Assembly (NCBI RefSeq): GCF_000235365.1
Contig: NC_016454.1
Span: 682,001-746,000 of the forward strand
DNA from: Eremothecium cymbalariae DBVPG#7215
Lineage: Eukaryota > Ascomycota > Saccharomycetes > Saccharomycetales > Saccharomycetaceae
DNA length: 64,000 nucleotides
Direction: 5' to 3'
This document shows, in pieces, positions 17,564 through 27,300 of this stretch. Each line of letters opens with the position of its first letter. Position 1 is the first letter of the stretch. A program made the translations under genes and the position numbers. The notes beneath the pieces were generated by a model. That model saw only the letters and a list, made by a program, of their open reading frames with translations, was not told the DNA's origin and ran no database searches.

Positions 17564-20176
17564 TCAGAAACTTAACCCATCTTCAAAACTATGGTTTGGC
17601 GTGGGTTCATGGCGAACTTGTGCTGGTGGCAATATGTCATGTTGAGGAATAGTGGTTGGCTCCATCATGAAGTCACGAGGTATTTGGTTGTGAGAATCAG
17701 TAGAAGCATCATCGATAGACATTTCATCGATCGCATGACAATTTTGACGTGTAGAATCATGAATATAGTTCCGAGCCAATGGCTCGACGTTGCCCCTTTT
17801 GTTAACACCGCCAGTGGTGCCTTGATTCATCACATTTTTGTACATCAGAATAAAACTTTCATCTTCACCTTCAGGGTCTTCATCGTCTTCATCGTCATCA
17901 TCGTCTTCTTCTTCATCGTCATCATCGTCATCATCATCATCATCTCGGTCTTCGTCCAGTTCTATATTTTCAGCGGTGCCGAATATGTCATCATACAACG
18001 GCTGTTCCTCTGCCAGCGGAGGTGGTTCTTGATATAATTCGATGTTTGTCGATAGTTCCTTAGTAATTTCTTCAGGACCAGAGACTGTAGAATCCGATGC
18101 TGCACGAACATCTCCAACATATTTCCTGTTGGAGTTTTTGGGGTGGTGGTTGTTTTTGTTGCTGCAGCTGCAGCGACTACAGATGCTGTTGTTGTCTTTG
18201 AGTTTATTGTTGGTGTTACGACTGCTGTCGCTGTTGCTGTCACTACTGCTGTTGTGGTTGATGGTGCCAATGGTAGTAGCTTTAACTGTGGTAGCAGTCG
18301 TGGCCTTAATCTTGTTAGCCGCAGAAGTGTGAATAATGTTGATATTACTGTTGCTGAGATTGTTCCCATTGCTATTATTGTTGTTGTTGTTCCCCCTATT
18401 GTTTCCGTTGCTGTTTAGATGTAGGTTGATGCTTCCGTTATTATGCTTGTTATTTGCCCTTATCTTATCAGCTGACGTCTCTTTTAAAAACTCTTGGAAG
18501 CTTAGCTGAGGTTCCTCTTTGTTAAAACTTAACAAGTTGGCTAATGTACGTTTGATCGGAATTGGATGGGCCAATGACTCTATATCATTTTCGTCGTTGG
18601 TTTCCCGCTTCCTATTATTACTGATCGTTGTATTAGCTTTAGGGGTAGTGGTGGTAGTAGTGGTAGAACTGTTATTTGTGGAATTTGCATTCGTATTCGT
18701 ATTGCCGGTGGTCATTGTACCTGGTGTTATCGTTGCTGTTATCGTTTTCGTCGTTGTCGTCGTCGAGGTCCGGAGGTTAATACCGTTATTAATATTGCCG
18801 TTGTTTTTGAGATTGCCGTTAGCTTGAATGCTATTACTATTACTAGTCGTAGTGTTGTGATTATTATTATTATTAGTGGTATTATTATTATCAGTAGTAG
18901 TAGTATTAATATCGTTAAAAATCAGACGGCGGTGTTGTAACCCAGAAGTAGACAGTATTCCTGCAAACATCAGTGCCGAGTGAGCTGTAGCCAGAGACGT
19001 TTGCTTTGTCTCTTGTACAATCGTTCCAGAAAAGTAAGGCATCTGACATAAATCCTCCACCGTGGCTCTATCATCCGGATTCCACACTAAGCATGCCCTC
19101 ACAACATCGCATAGGGACTCCAACTGTGGATTACACATAACCCACGAAATATCCTTACCTTCTACATATGGGAATTTTAAGTTTAGCCTCGACGCCAAAT
19201 GCTCAGCTTGGAGCCAGGCGCCACCGTGGGGCACATATCCAGAAATTTTGGACTCATGACAAGGATGAGGGGTTCCCAACAACTCAAGAATCTTCCAGAT
19301 CTGATCCATTTCGTCAGCACCGGGGAACAACGGCTTGAACGTCGCCACTTCTACGGCAACACAGCCAAAAGCCCATATATCCAATGGCCGCGAATACGAC
19401 CCCTGGCGAAGTAGTATTTCTGGCGACCGGTACCAACGCGTAGAAACGTAGGCTGTGTATGGGGATTTGTTGGTCACATGACGGGCCAACCCGTAGTCCG
19501 CAATCTTTACGACATAGTTATCAGCATAGTGCCCAGCACTAATCCATTCCTTGCTGTAATACCGATTTGCAGGTGAGATCAAGATGTTCTCCGGCTTGAT
19601 ATCACGGTGATAAAAGTTGTGTGCGTGTATGTGCCGAATCCCCGAGAGAATTTGCGACAAGATGGACCGGAGAGTAGGGAGCGAGAAAACACGCCGCTTC
19701 CGACACTTCATGAGCTGGTAGATATTCTGTTCCATACACTCCATCACGATATGCAACTGGTATAACGAGTCGTCGATAAACAATTCGTAGATCTGGACCA
19801 AATGCGCATGTGCCGGAATTTGAAGAATGAACTTGATCTCTCGCACCCGCGTGTAGTCATTCAACGTGGGCAACCGTGTCATCATGGTCTTAATGGCCAC
19901 AAGACCCTTGTTCTTGTTGTTCCAGTTCTCCTCCCGTATCGTGGGAATAATTGACTGGTCCATCAATGTCCCCTCCTTACCGTTGATCTGCGAAATCTCA
20001 AACTGCGCTTTCGCCAACGTTACAGACCCAAAAGACCCGTTCCCCAACTCCTGGATCAACTTGTACCTTCCCTCTACCGGCTTCAAAGGAATGTAAAATG
20101 GCGGATTATTGACATCTGGCGGGACGCCCATGGTCTCAGCCTGTACCCGATGACCTTTCTTCGAGTAGTACTTCAT
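17564..20176 (-). CDS. IME2: Meiosis-specific CDK-like protein kinase Ime2, long low-complexity tail
   Basis: Ser/Thr kinase of the RCK/MAK group that drives entry and progress through meiosis. 870 residues against about 645 in S. cerevisiae. Kinase domain about 38-390: glycine loop GNGSFG (45-50), lysine K96 in VAIKTM, catalytic HRD (190-192) with KPEN, then D227-Y-G in place of the usual DFG, and the activation-loop TAY motif (241-243) in SPYTAYVSTRWYRSPE. The remaining 480 residues are nearly all simple sequence: Asn/Thr/Ser-rich (about 420-700), then a long Asp/Glu tract around 745-775 encoded by GAT/GAA repeats, then an ordered-looking end (IPRDFMMEPTTIPQHD). Start at the ATG at 20176. 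Upstream lie URS1-like and T4C-like sites. Orthologue of YJL106W. Confidence 0.93.
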   Translation of the reverse strand: MKYYSKKGHRVQAETMGVPPDVNNPPFYIPLKPVEGRYKLIQELGNGSFGSVTLAKAQFEISQINGKEGTLMDQSIIPTIREENWNNKNKGLVAIKTMMTRLPTLNDYTRVREIKFILQIPAHAHLVQIYELFIDDSLYQLHIVMECMEQNIYQLMKCRKRRVFSLPTLRSILSQILSGIRHIHAHNFYHRDIKPENILISPANRYYSKEWISAGHYADNYVVKIADYGLARHVTNKSPYTAYVSTRWYRSPEILLRQGSYSRPLDIWAFGCVAVEVATFKPLFPGADEMDQIWKILELLGTPHPCHESKISGYVPHGGAWLQAEHLASRLNLKFPYVEGKDISWVMCNPQLESLCDVVRACLVWNPDDRATVEDLCQMPYFSGTIVQETKQTSLATAHSALMFAGILSTSGLQHRRLIFNDINTTTTDNNNTTNNNNNHNTTTSNSNSIQANGNLKNNGNINNGINLRTSTTTTTKTITATITPGTMTTGNTNTNANSTNNSSTTTTTTTPKANTTISNNRKRETNDENDIESLAHPIPIKRTLANLLSFNKEEPQLSFQEFLKETSADKIRANNKHNNGSINLHLNSNGNNRGNNNNNNSNGNNLSNSNINIIHTSAANKIKATTATTVKATTIGTINHNSSSDSNSDSSRNTNNKLKDNNSICSRCSCSNKNNHHPKNSNRKYVGDVRAASDSTVSGPEEITKELSTNIELYQEPPPLAEEQPLYDDIFGTAENIELDEDRDDDDDDDDDDEEEDDDDDEDDEDPEGEDESFILMYKNVMNQGTTGGVNKRGNVEPLARNYIHDSTRQNCHAIDEMSIDDASTDSHNQIPRDFMMEPTTIPQHDILPPAQVRHEPTPNHSFEDGLSF
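17876..17945. repeat. Trinucleotide tract encoding the Ime2 Asp/Glu run
   Basis: On the plus strand a TCA/TCG/TCT trinucleotide array; on the coding strand GAT/GAC/GAA codons giving about 25 consecutive acidic residues. Likely unstable in length. Confidence 0.85.
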
Positions 20177-20400
20177 GAATCTATTGTTCTCTCACTTGCC
20201 GTTTGCTTGCTGTTACTTGCTGCCTGCTCTAATCGCTAGTTGCCACCTGTCTGCACTCTCAAACCATGAAAAAAAGTGGTTCAATCTAACTTTGCTTGCC
20301 TGTTCTAATATTCCCTCCTTATATATCCCTCTAACCCTTCCAAAGCCCTACTTAACGATGTCTTGTGTTTGTGGGGGTATTTCCCTGACACACATTCATT

Positions 20401-20410
20401 TAGCCGCCCA
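20401..20410 (+). promoter_or_regulatory. URS1-like Ume6 site upstream of IME2
   Basis: TAGCCGCCCA fits the Ume6 consensus TAGCCGCCSA and lies 225-234 bp before the IME2 start. In S. cerevisiae URS1 sites in the IME2 promoter mediate vegetative repression and Ime1-Ume6 activation. Confidence 0.7.
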
Positions 20411-20537
20411 CGACTAAATCACCTTCAATCATATTTCCCGAATGGGTAAAGATGTCTGGGTCCCCCGATAACCCACCACAAAAAATCTTGTTCATCATTT
20501 TTCCCTTAGGTGCCGGTTGTTCTGGGGGCCTCGCGCT

Positions 20538-20546
20538 TTTTCTTCG
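20538..20546 (+). promoter_or_regulatory. T4C-like element upstream of IME2
   Basis: TTTTCTTCG fits the T4C consensus TTTTCHHCG, an element that cooperates with URS1 at yeast IME2. It is 362-370 bp before the start and about 130 bp from the URS1-like site. A single match of this degeneracy can occur by chance. Confidence 0.4.
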
Positions 20547-21556
20547 CTCACATTTCCCGCGCGCAGCCCACCGTCCACCGCCCTCAAACTGCTGGAGCTG
20601 CCCGCTCCCCCTGCCCCCGCTTCCCGCGTCCGTCTGTCTGCCTCCTCCTCCTCCTTCTCCTCCCCATCCCTCCCCCTATCCCTCCAGCTCCCCTTCTTGC
20701 CCGTCCGGGAGAATACTGCAAAACAAACACCCGTACACACGCCGATCACAGTTCGCACTCGCTTGCTAAGCCCCGTCTCCGTCCTGATCTACTGCTGAAA
20801 TGTTCCCCACAGGCACCGTTTCAGAAAAAAATGTGTCGAGATTTGCGCTGCATAGGGTTTCACTGACGTAAGCTGTCGCATCCTTCGATTTTCCACTAGA
20901 CGCCTTTTCTCTCCCTGTGCTCTCCAGCTCTTTCTCCCACACGCGTGAGCTTCTCACCACCACCGTACGGCTGCTACATTCTCTGTGCTCCCTACCTACT
21001 GGGACCCACTTGCATATCTCGCTTTCTCTAGCCGCTAGCGTTACACACTCAGCGAAAAAAACGGCCGTGCGACCTTTCTAAAACCTGGTCACGCGGACTG
21101 AAACTGAGAAGGCCTCCCAGGAGAACTACGACGAGGGGGTGGCCAAATAGAGAGATAAATCTACATTCCAAGAGCCCTGCCTAAAACGAAAAGGTCTAGC
21201 CTGCCTGTCTTTTTTCTTCTCGGCCGTTGTCCTCCGCCCAACAACACTCTATGACATAACTCCCACCAGCCAACATCGCCCTTCCTTATATTAGGCCATG
21301 CTTTTCCCTCCCCATCGTTGCGTTGCGACTTTCAAAGCGCTATAAAACCCATCGTGCTCGCTACGGTATACCCTTCGAAACCCTAACGAACGCCCTAAGT
21401 ATAGCCTTTGCCAAGCTCCATATAGACATAGAACTCCTTGCATGTGGTACTAATCTTACAGAGAAAAAAAGATACCGAGGGCAAGAAAAGCAGCAAACTC
21501 AGTAAAACAATAGCAACAGAAGAACAAAAGATTAAACAACCCCTATTCTAATAATA

Positions 21557-23998
21557 ATGTCCAACTCATCTGGGGGGAAACAACCCGAGTCCGTTCCTTC
21601 GTCCTCGTCTTCGTCCTCGTCCTCGTCGGCCACCTGCGAGGGCCAACAGGACGGATCGGGAAGGGAACAAACCGAACAAACACAATACATGGCGGCTAAA
21701 TCGACACCGGGCTCGCCAGCCCAGATCGCCTCTGGCTCTTTGTTTTCGGTGCTGTCTGCGTATTCCGCAGACGAGGAGAAGCAGGCGATCTCCCTGGAGC
21801 TGTCGATTGACAACACACTGCCGCAGCAACAGCAGCGGCTTGGCCACGGTGGTGCCAATGTCGCAGACGGCAGCGTCGATGTTGAAAAGACACCGAACCG
21901 ACCACACGCCGGCTCCAGTGCGGCCGGCTCCGCCGCCGCTGCCTCGGCAGCTGCGGCGCAGGAAGAGGCCGGCGGGGAGCAGGAAAAACAAGAAGAGGGC
22001 AAGATCGGCCAGCTCAAACGCCTGCTACGCCGCCACACAACCGTCAGCAGACACCAGTCCCACCCGCACTGGCTCGAAGACGCCGCCAGCCAGCAGTCCG
22101 ACGAAGTTGGACTGCTGGAGCGGTTCATCAACCTGACAGGCGGCGGTCTCGTGCCTGCCATCGTAGACACCTCACAGAAAACAACGGACCTGGAGAACGG
22201 CGAGGCGGCTGTTTCCAGCGCTATCGCAGATATGGAGGTAGCCGCCCAGCAAATCGTACAAGCGCACCACCAGTCTGAGGAGGGTGCTGCCGGCGACAGC
22301 AGCACCAACGGTTCTTCGACAGGCACGGGCAGCGAGGCAACGTGCGTGCCGCCCTTAATGGAGCGGTACGATGATGAGTTCAACGAGCGGTCAGACGACA
22401 ATATCAGGCGGTCATCCGACTTCATGTACGTGGCGCCCCCGCAGCATGTGCGCAGCGGGGTGCTTGGGTCCCTTTTGCGTCTGTATCGCAGCAGCGGAGA
22501 CACGGCGGCAACGGTATCGCCTAGGGGTGGAGTGGCGGAAGGCAGGAACCCAGACAGAGAAGCTGCGGGAACTCCGGGAATACGGGCGGATGGGCCCAAG
22601 CAGAAGCGGCCAAAGGCAATGCGGCTTGCTAGCGCAGCGAAACTTAAACGAAAATGGGCGGCTGGGGCGTCGGAGGCACGGATCACGGTCCATATCGCGG
22701 ACTTGCTACAGCGGCATAGGTTCATCGTGCGGCTGTGTCAGGCGCTAATGCAATTCGGGGCGCCGACGCATCGGCTGGAAGAATACATGGTGATGACGTC
22801 TCGGGTTTTAGAGATTGACGGGCAGTTCCTTTATCTGCCGGGCTGCATGTTGGTGTCGTTTGGGGATTGTACTACTCGGACTTCGGATGTTCAATTGGTG
22901 AGATGTACACAAGGACTGGATTTGTGGAGGCTGCACCAGGTGCATTCGATATACAAGCAGGTGGTACATGATGTTATTAGCGTTGAGGATGCTAGCAGGA
23001 CGATTGATGGTATTTTGGTGGCGAAGAAGTTGTATCCGGAGTGGGCGTGTGTTTTTCTGTATGGGTTTTGTTCGAGTTTGGTGACGCCCTTTGCGTTCGG
23101 CGGGGATTGGGTGAACATGCTGGTTTCTTTAGGTATTGGATGTTGTGTTGGTTTGTTGAAGTATATTGTTGCGCAGCGTTCTAATGTGTATTCGAATGTG
23201 TTTGAGATCACGGCGTCGATTGTGGTGAGCTTCTGTGCGCGGGCGCTGGCGTCGATTCCCAACTCGAACATTTGTTTTGGGGCTACTGTGCAGGGGTCGT
23301 TAGCTTTGATTTTCCCTGGATATATGATTCTATGTGGGTCGTTGGAGCTACAGAGTCGGAATCTAGTGGCGGGGTCGGTTAGGATGTTCTATGCGGTTAT
23401 ATATTCGTTGTTTATTGGGTATGGGATCACGCTTGGTGCGGCATTGTTTGGTTGGCTATATGAGGGGGCGACTAACGAGACGACCTGCGAACGGAACGTG
23501 TCGCCATGGTTTCGGTTCATCTTTGTTCCTCTGTTTTCAATGGGGTTGTCTTTGATTAACCAAGCGCGATGGACGCAGCTTCCTGTGATGGTTTTCATTT
23601 CGTACGTGGGGTACATGGTAACCTATTGGTCTGGGAAGCACTTCTCTGGATCAACCGAATTCACCGCCTCACTGGGGGCTTTCGTGATTGGGATTATGGG
23701 CAATTTGTACTCGAGGATATGGAAGGGGCTCGCGATGACGGCCATGTTGCCCGGGATTCTGGTGTTAGTGCCATCCGGCATTGCGTCAAAGAGCACATTG
23801 TTGTCCAGCGTGGAAAACGCCAATAATATTGTTTCGAACAAGACTTATAATGGAATTGACAATGTTAATAGTGGAACTTCAATTTCGTTTGGTATTGCAA
23901 TGATCCAGGTATGCATTGGCATTTCTGTCGGCCTGTTTGCGTCTACACTCTTCGTCTACCCATTCGGCAAGAAGAGGACAGGTCTGTTCACCTTGTAA
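21557..23998 (+). CDS. PRM10: Prm10-type ThrE family membrane protein, unbroken form
   Basis: Member of the ThrE/DUF1212 membrane protein family; S. cerevisiae PRM10 is pheromone-regulated, with no established substrate. 813 residues in one frame. Residues 1-370 are hydrophilic, rich in Ser, Ala, Glu and Gln, starting with a Ser run. The ThrE domain starts near HIADLLQRHRFIVRLCQALM (about 380), passes FLYLPGCMLVSFGD, and continues through about ten hydrophobic segments to the end. In S. cerevisiae the region is split into YJL107C and YJL108C (PRM10); here it is a single gene, which is likely the ancestral form. The first half is clearly GC-rich, the second half less so. Next to IME2 (divergent) and UTP10 (same strand), as in YJL106-109. 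Confidence 0.88.
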   Translation: MSNSSGGKQPESVPSSSSSSSSSSATCEGQQDGSGREQTEQTQYMAAKSTPGSPAQIASGSLFSVLSAYSADEEKQAISLELSIDNTLPQQQQRLGHGGANVADGSVDVEKTPNRPHAGSSAAGSAAAASAAAAQEEAGGEQEKQEEGKIGQLKRLLRRHTTVSRHQSHPHWLEDAASQQSDEVGLLERFINLTGGGLVPAIVDTSQKTTDLENGEAAVSSAIADMEVAAQQIVQAHHQSEEGAAGDSSTNGSSTGTGSEATCVPPLMERYDDEFNERSDDNIRRSSDFMYVAPPQHVRSGVLGSLLRLYRSSGDTAATVSPRGGVAEGRNPDREAAGTPGIRADGPKQKRPKAMRLASAAKLKRKWAAGASEARITVHIADLLQRHRFIVRLCQALMQFGAPTHRLEEYMVMTSRVLEIDGQFLYLPGCMLVSFGDCTTRTSDVQLVRCTQGLDLWRLHQVHSIYKQVVHDVISVEDASRTIDGILVAKKLYPEWACVFLYGFCSSLVTPFAFGGDWVNMLVSLGIGCCVGLLKYIVAQRSNVYSNVFEITASIVVSFCARALASIPNSNICFGATVQGSLALIFPGYMILCGSLELQSRNLVAGSVRMFYAVIYSLFIGYGITLGAALFGWLYEGATNETTCERNVSPWFRFIFVPLFSMGLSLINQARWTQLPVMVFISYVGYMVTYWSGKHFSGSTEFTASLGAFVIGIMGNLYSRIWKGLAMTAMLPGILVLVPSGIASKSTLLSSVENANNIVSNKTYNGIDNVNSGTSISFGIAMIQVCIGISVGLFASTLFVYPFGKKRTGLFTL

Positions 23999-24377
23999 AA
24001 AAAACAAGAATTGAGACTCTAGGGAGAGGAGTGGGAATACGCATGTGTACCTGGCATAAACACTGTGTGTCTCTCCTATTTATAAAGATACATATATACA
24101 CTGCATCCATTATTAGGATATAGTATAAGATATAAGACATAAGACATTCTTCAATGAGCCCGCATCACTTCCGTGTTAAATGATCTACAAAGTTGCTTTT
24201 TTTAATGATGAAAAAATTTTGACATTTCGATGCGATGAGGTGATGAAAAGATGAACATAGTATTGTTCAAAATTAAGTTCACTTATATAGCCTATACATA
24301 ACTGTGTGACTATCCTTTCGCGATTTTCTTTCCTTCACGTTTAAATAAGGGTTTACCTAAAGGAGTGGCGCTGCATA
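23999..24377. other. Intergenic PRM10-UTP10, UTP10 promoter
   Basis: 379 bp between two genes on the same strand. It contains the RRPE/PAC pair listed separately and no gene. Confidence 0.8.
24206..24242 (+). promoter_or_regulatory. RRPE and PAC elements of UTP10
   Basis: TGATGAAAAAATTTTG (24206-24221) matches the RRPE and GCGATGAGGTG (24232-24242) matches the PAC core GCGATGAG exactly. They stand 10 bp apart in the usual order, about 140-170 bp before the UTP10 ATG. This is the classic promoter signature of ribosome biogenesis genes. Confidence 0.85.
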
Positions 24378-27300
24378 ATGTCTTCTTTAAGAGATCAGCT
24401 AGCGCAGGTTGCTGCAAGCAACTCTACAGTTGCGTTGGATAGGAAGAGAAGACAAAAGTTACATTCCACATCTTTGCTATACAATCCTAAAACAGCGGCT
24501 ACCCAAGACTACGATACAATATTTGAAAATGCATCTGCTGCGTTGGAGGAATTGATTCATATCGAGCCTCGATTTAAAGTGTTCTGTAAGTCGCTATTCA
24601 ATGCATCCTCAGTATCCATTGACAGAAACGTGCAGACTAAGGACCAGATACAAAAGTTGGATAATGCTGTAAACGCCTACTTGATGCTAGCTTCTTCTAG
24701 GTGGCACTTGACACCAACGCTGCATGCAACGGAGTGGTTAGTTCGTCGTTTCCAGATACATATCCATAATGCAGAGATGTTATTATTTTCCACCCTTAAC
24801 TACTATCAAAGTCCTGTTTTTAAGAGGATCTTAAACATTGTCAAGCTGCCTCCTTTGTTCAATGCGTTTTCCAACTTTATCAAAACAGAGAAGGTGCCTT
24901 CTAACTTAACAATAATTAGGCTTTTCAATGACTTTGAATTCCTACGGTTATACACTAACCACCTTTCTAAAACTGTCAAACAGAAAGTCACATATACAAA
25001 CCAGCTTTTGTTTACATCCTGCTCCTTTATCAACTTGATTGCATTCAATTCTGACAACGAGGAGAGATTGAATGAATTAGTTCCTATTCTTTTGGAAATT
25101 TCTGCAAAACTAATGGCTTCTGAATCTGATGACTGTCAGACTGCTGCTTACACTGTAATGGTTGTCTTGGCGACAGCGTTGCCACTAAAGAAGGAGATTA
25201 TTCTTGCAGCTTTGGAAACTATATTAACTAATCTATCGGAGAACGCATCTACCAAGAGGTGTGCGTTGACTGCGATTTTCAAATTGTTCCAAACTTCGAA
25301 GGGTCAAAACAGCGTCGATCATTTACCTTCAAATTTATTCAAGTTGTTTGATGCAAAATTTTCTTTAAACGTTTTTGTTGATTCCCTATCTAAGCATGAT
25401 ACACAGGCAGATAAATTTGCAACTGCATATGTAAGATCTATTGCGAGATATGACCATGAAAAATTGAATCTAATTATTTCTATCCTGAAGAAGATCGATT
25501 TGGAAAAGTTTGAGATGCGGTTAATAATTACAGATCTGATCCATCTTTCTGAACTCTTGCAAGAAATGTCCCAACTAGTTGAATTATTTGAATATTTTGT
25601 TTCCATTGACGAGGATATGGTTTTACGGTGTTTAAAATCTTTGAACTTGACTAGCGAACTGTTTGAAATCAGGCTCACCACATCCATATTCTCCGTTGAG
25701 AAGACAGAACAAAAGAAGCCCGATGAGATGATAAAGGAGTTGGAGGCTGCTAATGTTTTGGGTGTCAATAACGTAGTGCAGCCTTTTAAAGAGTTCTTAA
25801 ACAAGAATTCTGAACATTTATGCACTAAGAGTGTGTCAATGTTTGTTCAAGACGATCAAAAATTTTCCAAGTTAGTTTCCCTATTTGTTGAAGCTGTTGG
25901 GAAAAAGTATCAACCAGGATTGTTTCTATCTTCCTTTTTCACTACATTGGAAAGTAGGATCACCTTTTTACTAAGAGTTATCGCTTCTCCGTCTGCTCCA
26001 ATTGCGTTGCGATTAGTTAGTTTGTCAAATTTGTCCAAACTGATTAATTCGATTGGCAACGATTCCAATCTCTTCACCTTAATTCCAATTTTAATAGTCG
26101 CCTTGACAGACGTTTCAAAAAATGTAAGAATAGCAACCAAGAAAATTCTGCATCAGATATCAAAGAGACCGTTCACCAAACGTTACTTTTTATCCGAAAA
26201 GATATATGGAGAGGGTCTAAGTGTTCCAATTCTGAACCCAAAAGATAGTGAATGGTGGTTGAACAGATTTTTGGAGGGCTATATGGTTGAAAACTATGAT
26301 ATATCTTCATTGTTGATTCCAAAGAAGAATGAAAAGATATATTTACTGTTTTGGGCAAATCAAGCGTTATTCATTCCGCTGCCTTTACCCAAATTGATAT
26401 TGATGCGTTATATAGGGACACATGAGTCTTATTCTTCCACTTATTCTCAAATTTTTGAAAAGTTTTTACCTAAATATATTCAAGAAAGATCTCAGTGGGA
26501 AAAGATGTGTTCTTTGAATAAGACTAACTTCAAGGACTTTGAATCCGCTTTAGTTTCGATGGTAGCCATGAAAGAAAAAAATCAGTCTGTCATAGACTTT
26601 GTTATTGATTCATTAAAGTCACCATATGAACAATTGGCATCTTTAATGGCTAAGAGAATAATTAACATATACCCCACATTGAAACAGGGAATTCAATTGC
26701 ATTTGGTACAGAATATTATTGAAACTACTGCTGAGTCGGAGCTATTTTATGATTCTATAGAGACTCTGCAGGAACTTCCCCTAACTTCTGATATATTTGT
26801 TTCTATTCTAAATCAAAACACTATTAATCATGATGGCACACATGAACCAAGTAAACGAAGAAGAAGGTCATCAGCTGCAAATAAAGTTGCTCTTCAAAAG
26901 GAACAAATCTCCCATATTGCTGAGATACACTTGCGGAAGTTGACAATTATTTTGGAGGCTCTCGATAAAATGAAGGTTGGCGGCTCGGAAATTTTATTAT
27001 CCACTCTTTTAAACATTTTGTCTGATTTGGAGACTTTGGATCAGGATGGAGGATTGCCTGTTCTCTATGCACAGGAAACGTTGGCTTCATGTATGTTGAA
27101 TGTTATCGAATCTCTTAACTCGAATGGATCTCGCACAACCATGTTAAAATCAGTCAGAGCAGATATTTTGGTTGCTGTATTGCGGGCATCTCCATCGCCC
27201 CAATTGCAAAATAAATTGCTTTTGGTAGCTGGTTCGTTAGCTGTATTAAATCCAGAAGTTGTCTTACATTCCATCATGCCAATATTTACCTTTATGGGTG

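Larger units (their letters stand above)
20177..21556. other. Divergent IME2/PRM10 promoter region
   Basis: A 1380 bp spacer between two divergent starts, containing both promoters. Recognised parts are the URS1-like and T4C-like sites on the IME2 side, a pyrimidine-rich tract (about 20636-20703), and a TATAAAA at 21341-21347, 210 bp before PRM10. I found no exact TGAAACA pheromone element and no gene. Confidence 0.7.

Noticed and set aside
17591..18037. 148-codon plus-strand frame with Val/Ile/Phe runs
   Set aside because: Antisense to the simple-sequence tail of IME2; the hydrophobic runs are the complement of Asp/Glu and Asn codons.
21532..22725. 397-codon open frame on the minus strand opposite PRM10
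   Set aside because: It is a by-product of the GC-rich codon use of PRM10. Its translation is Ser/Cys/Arg-rich without family features, and PRM10 has a conserved domain on the other strand.
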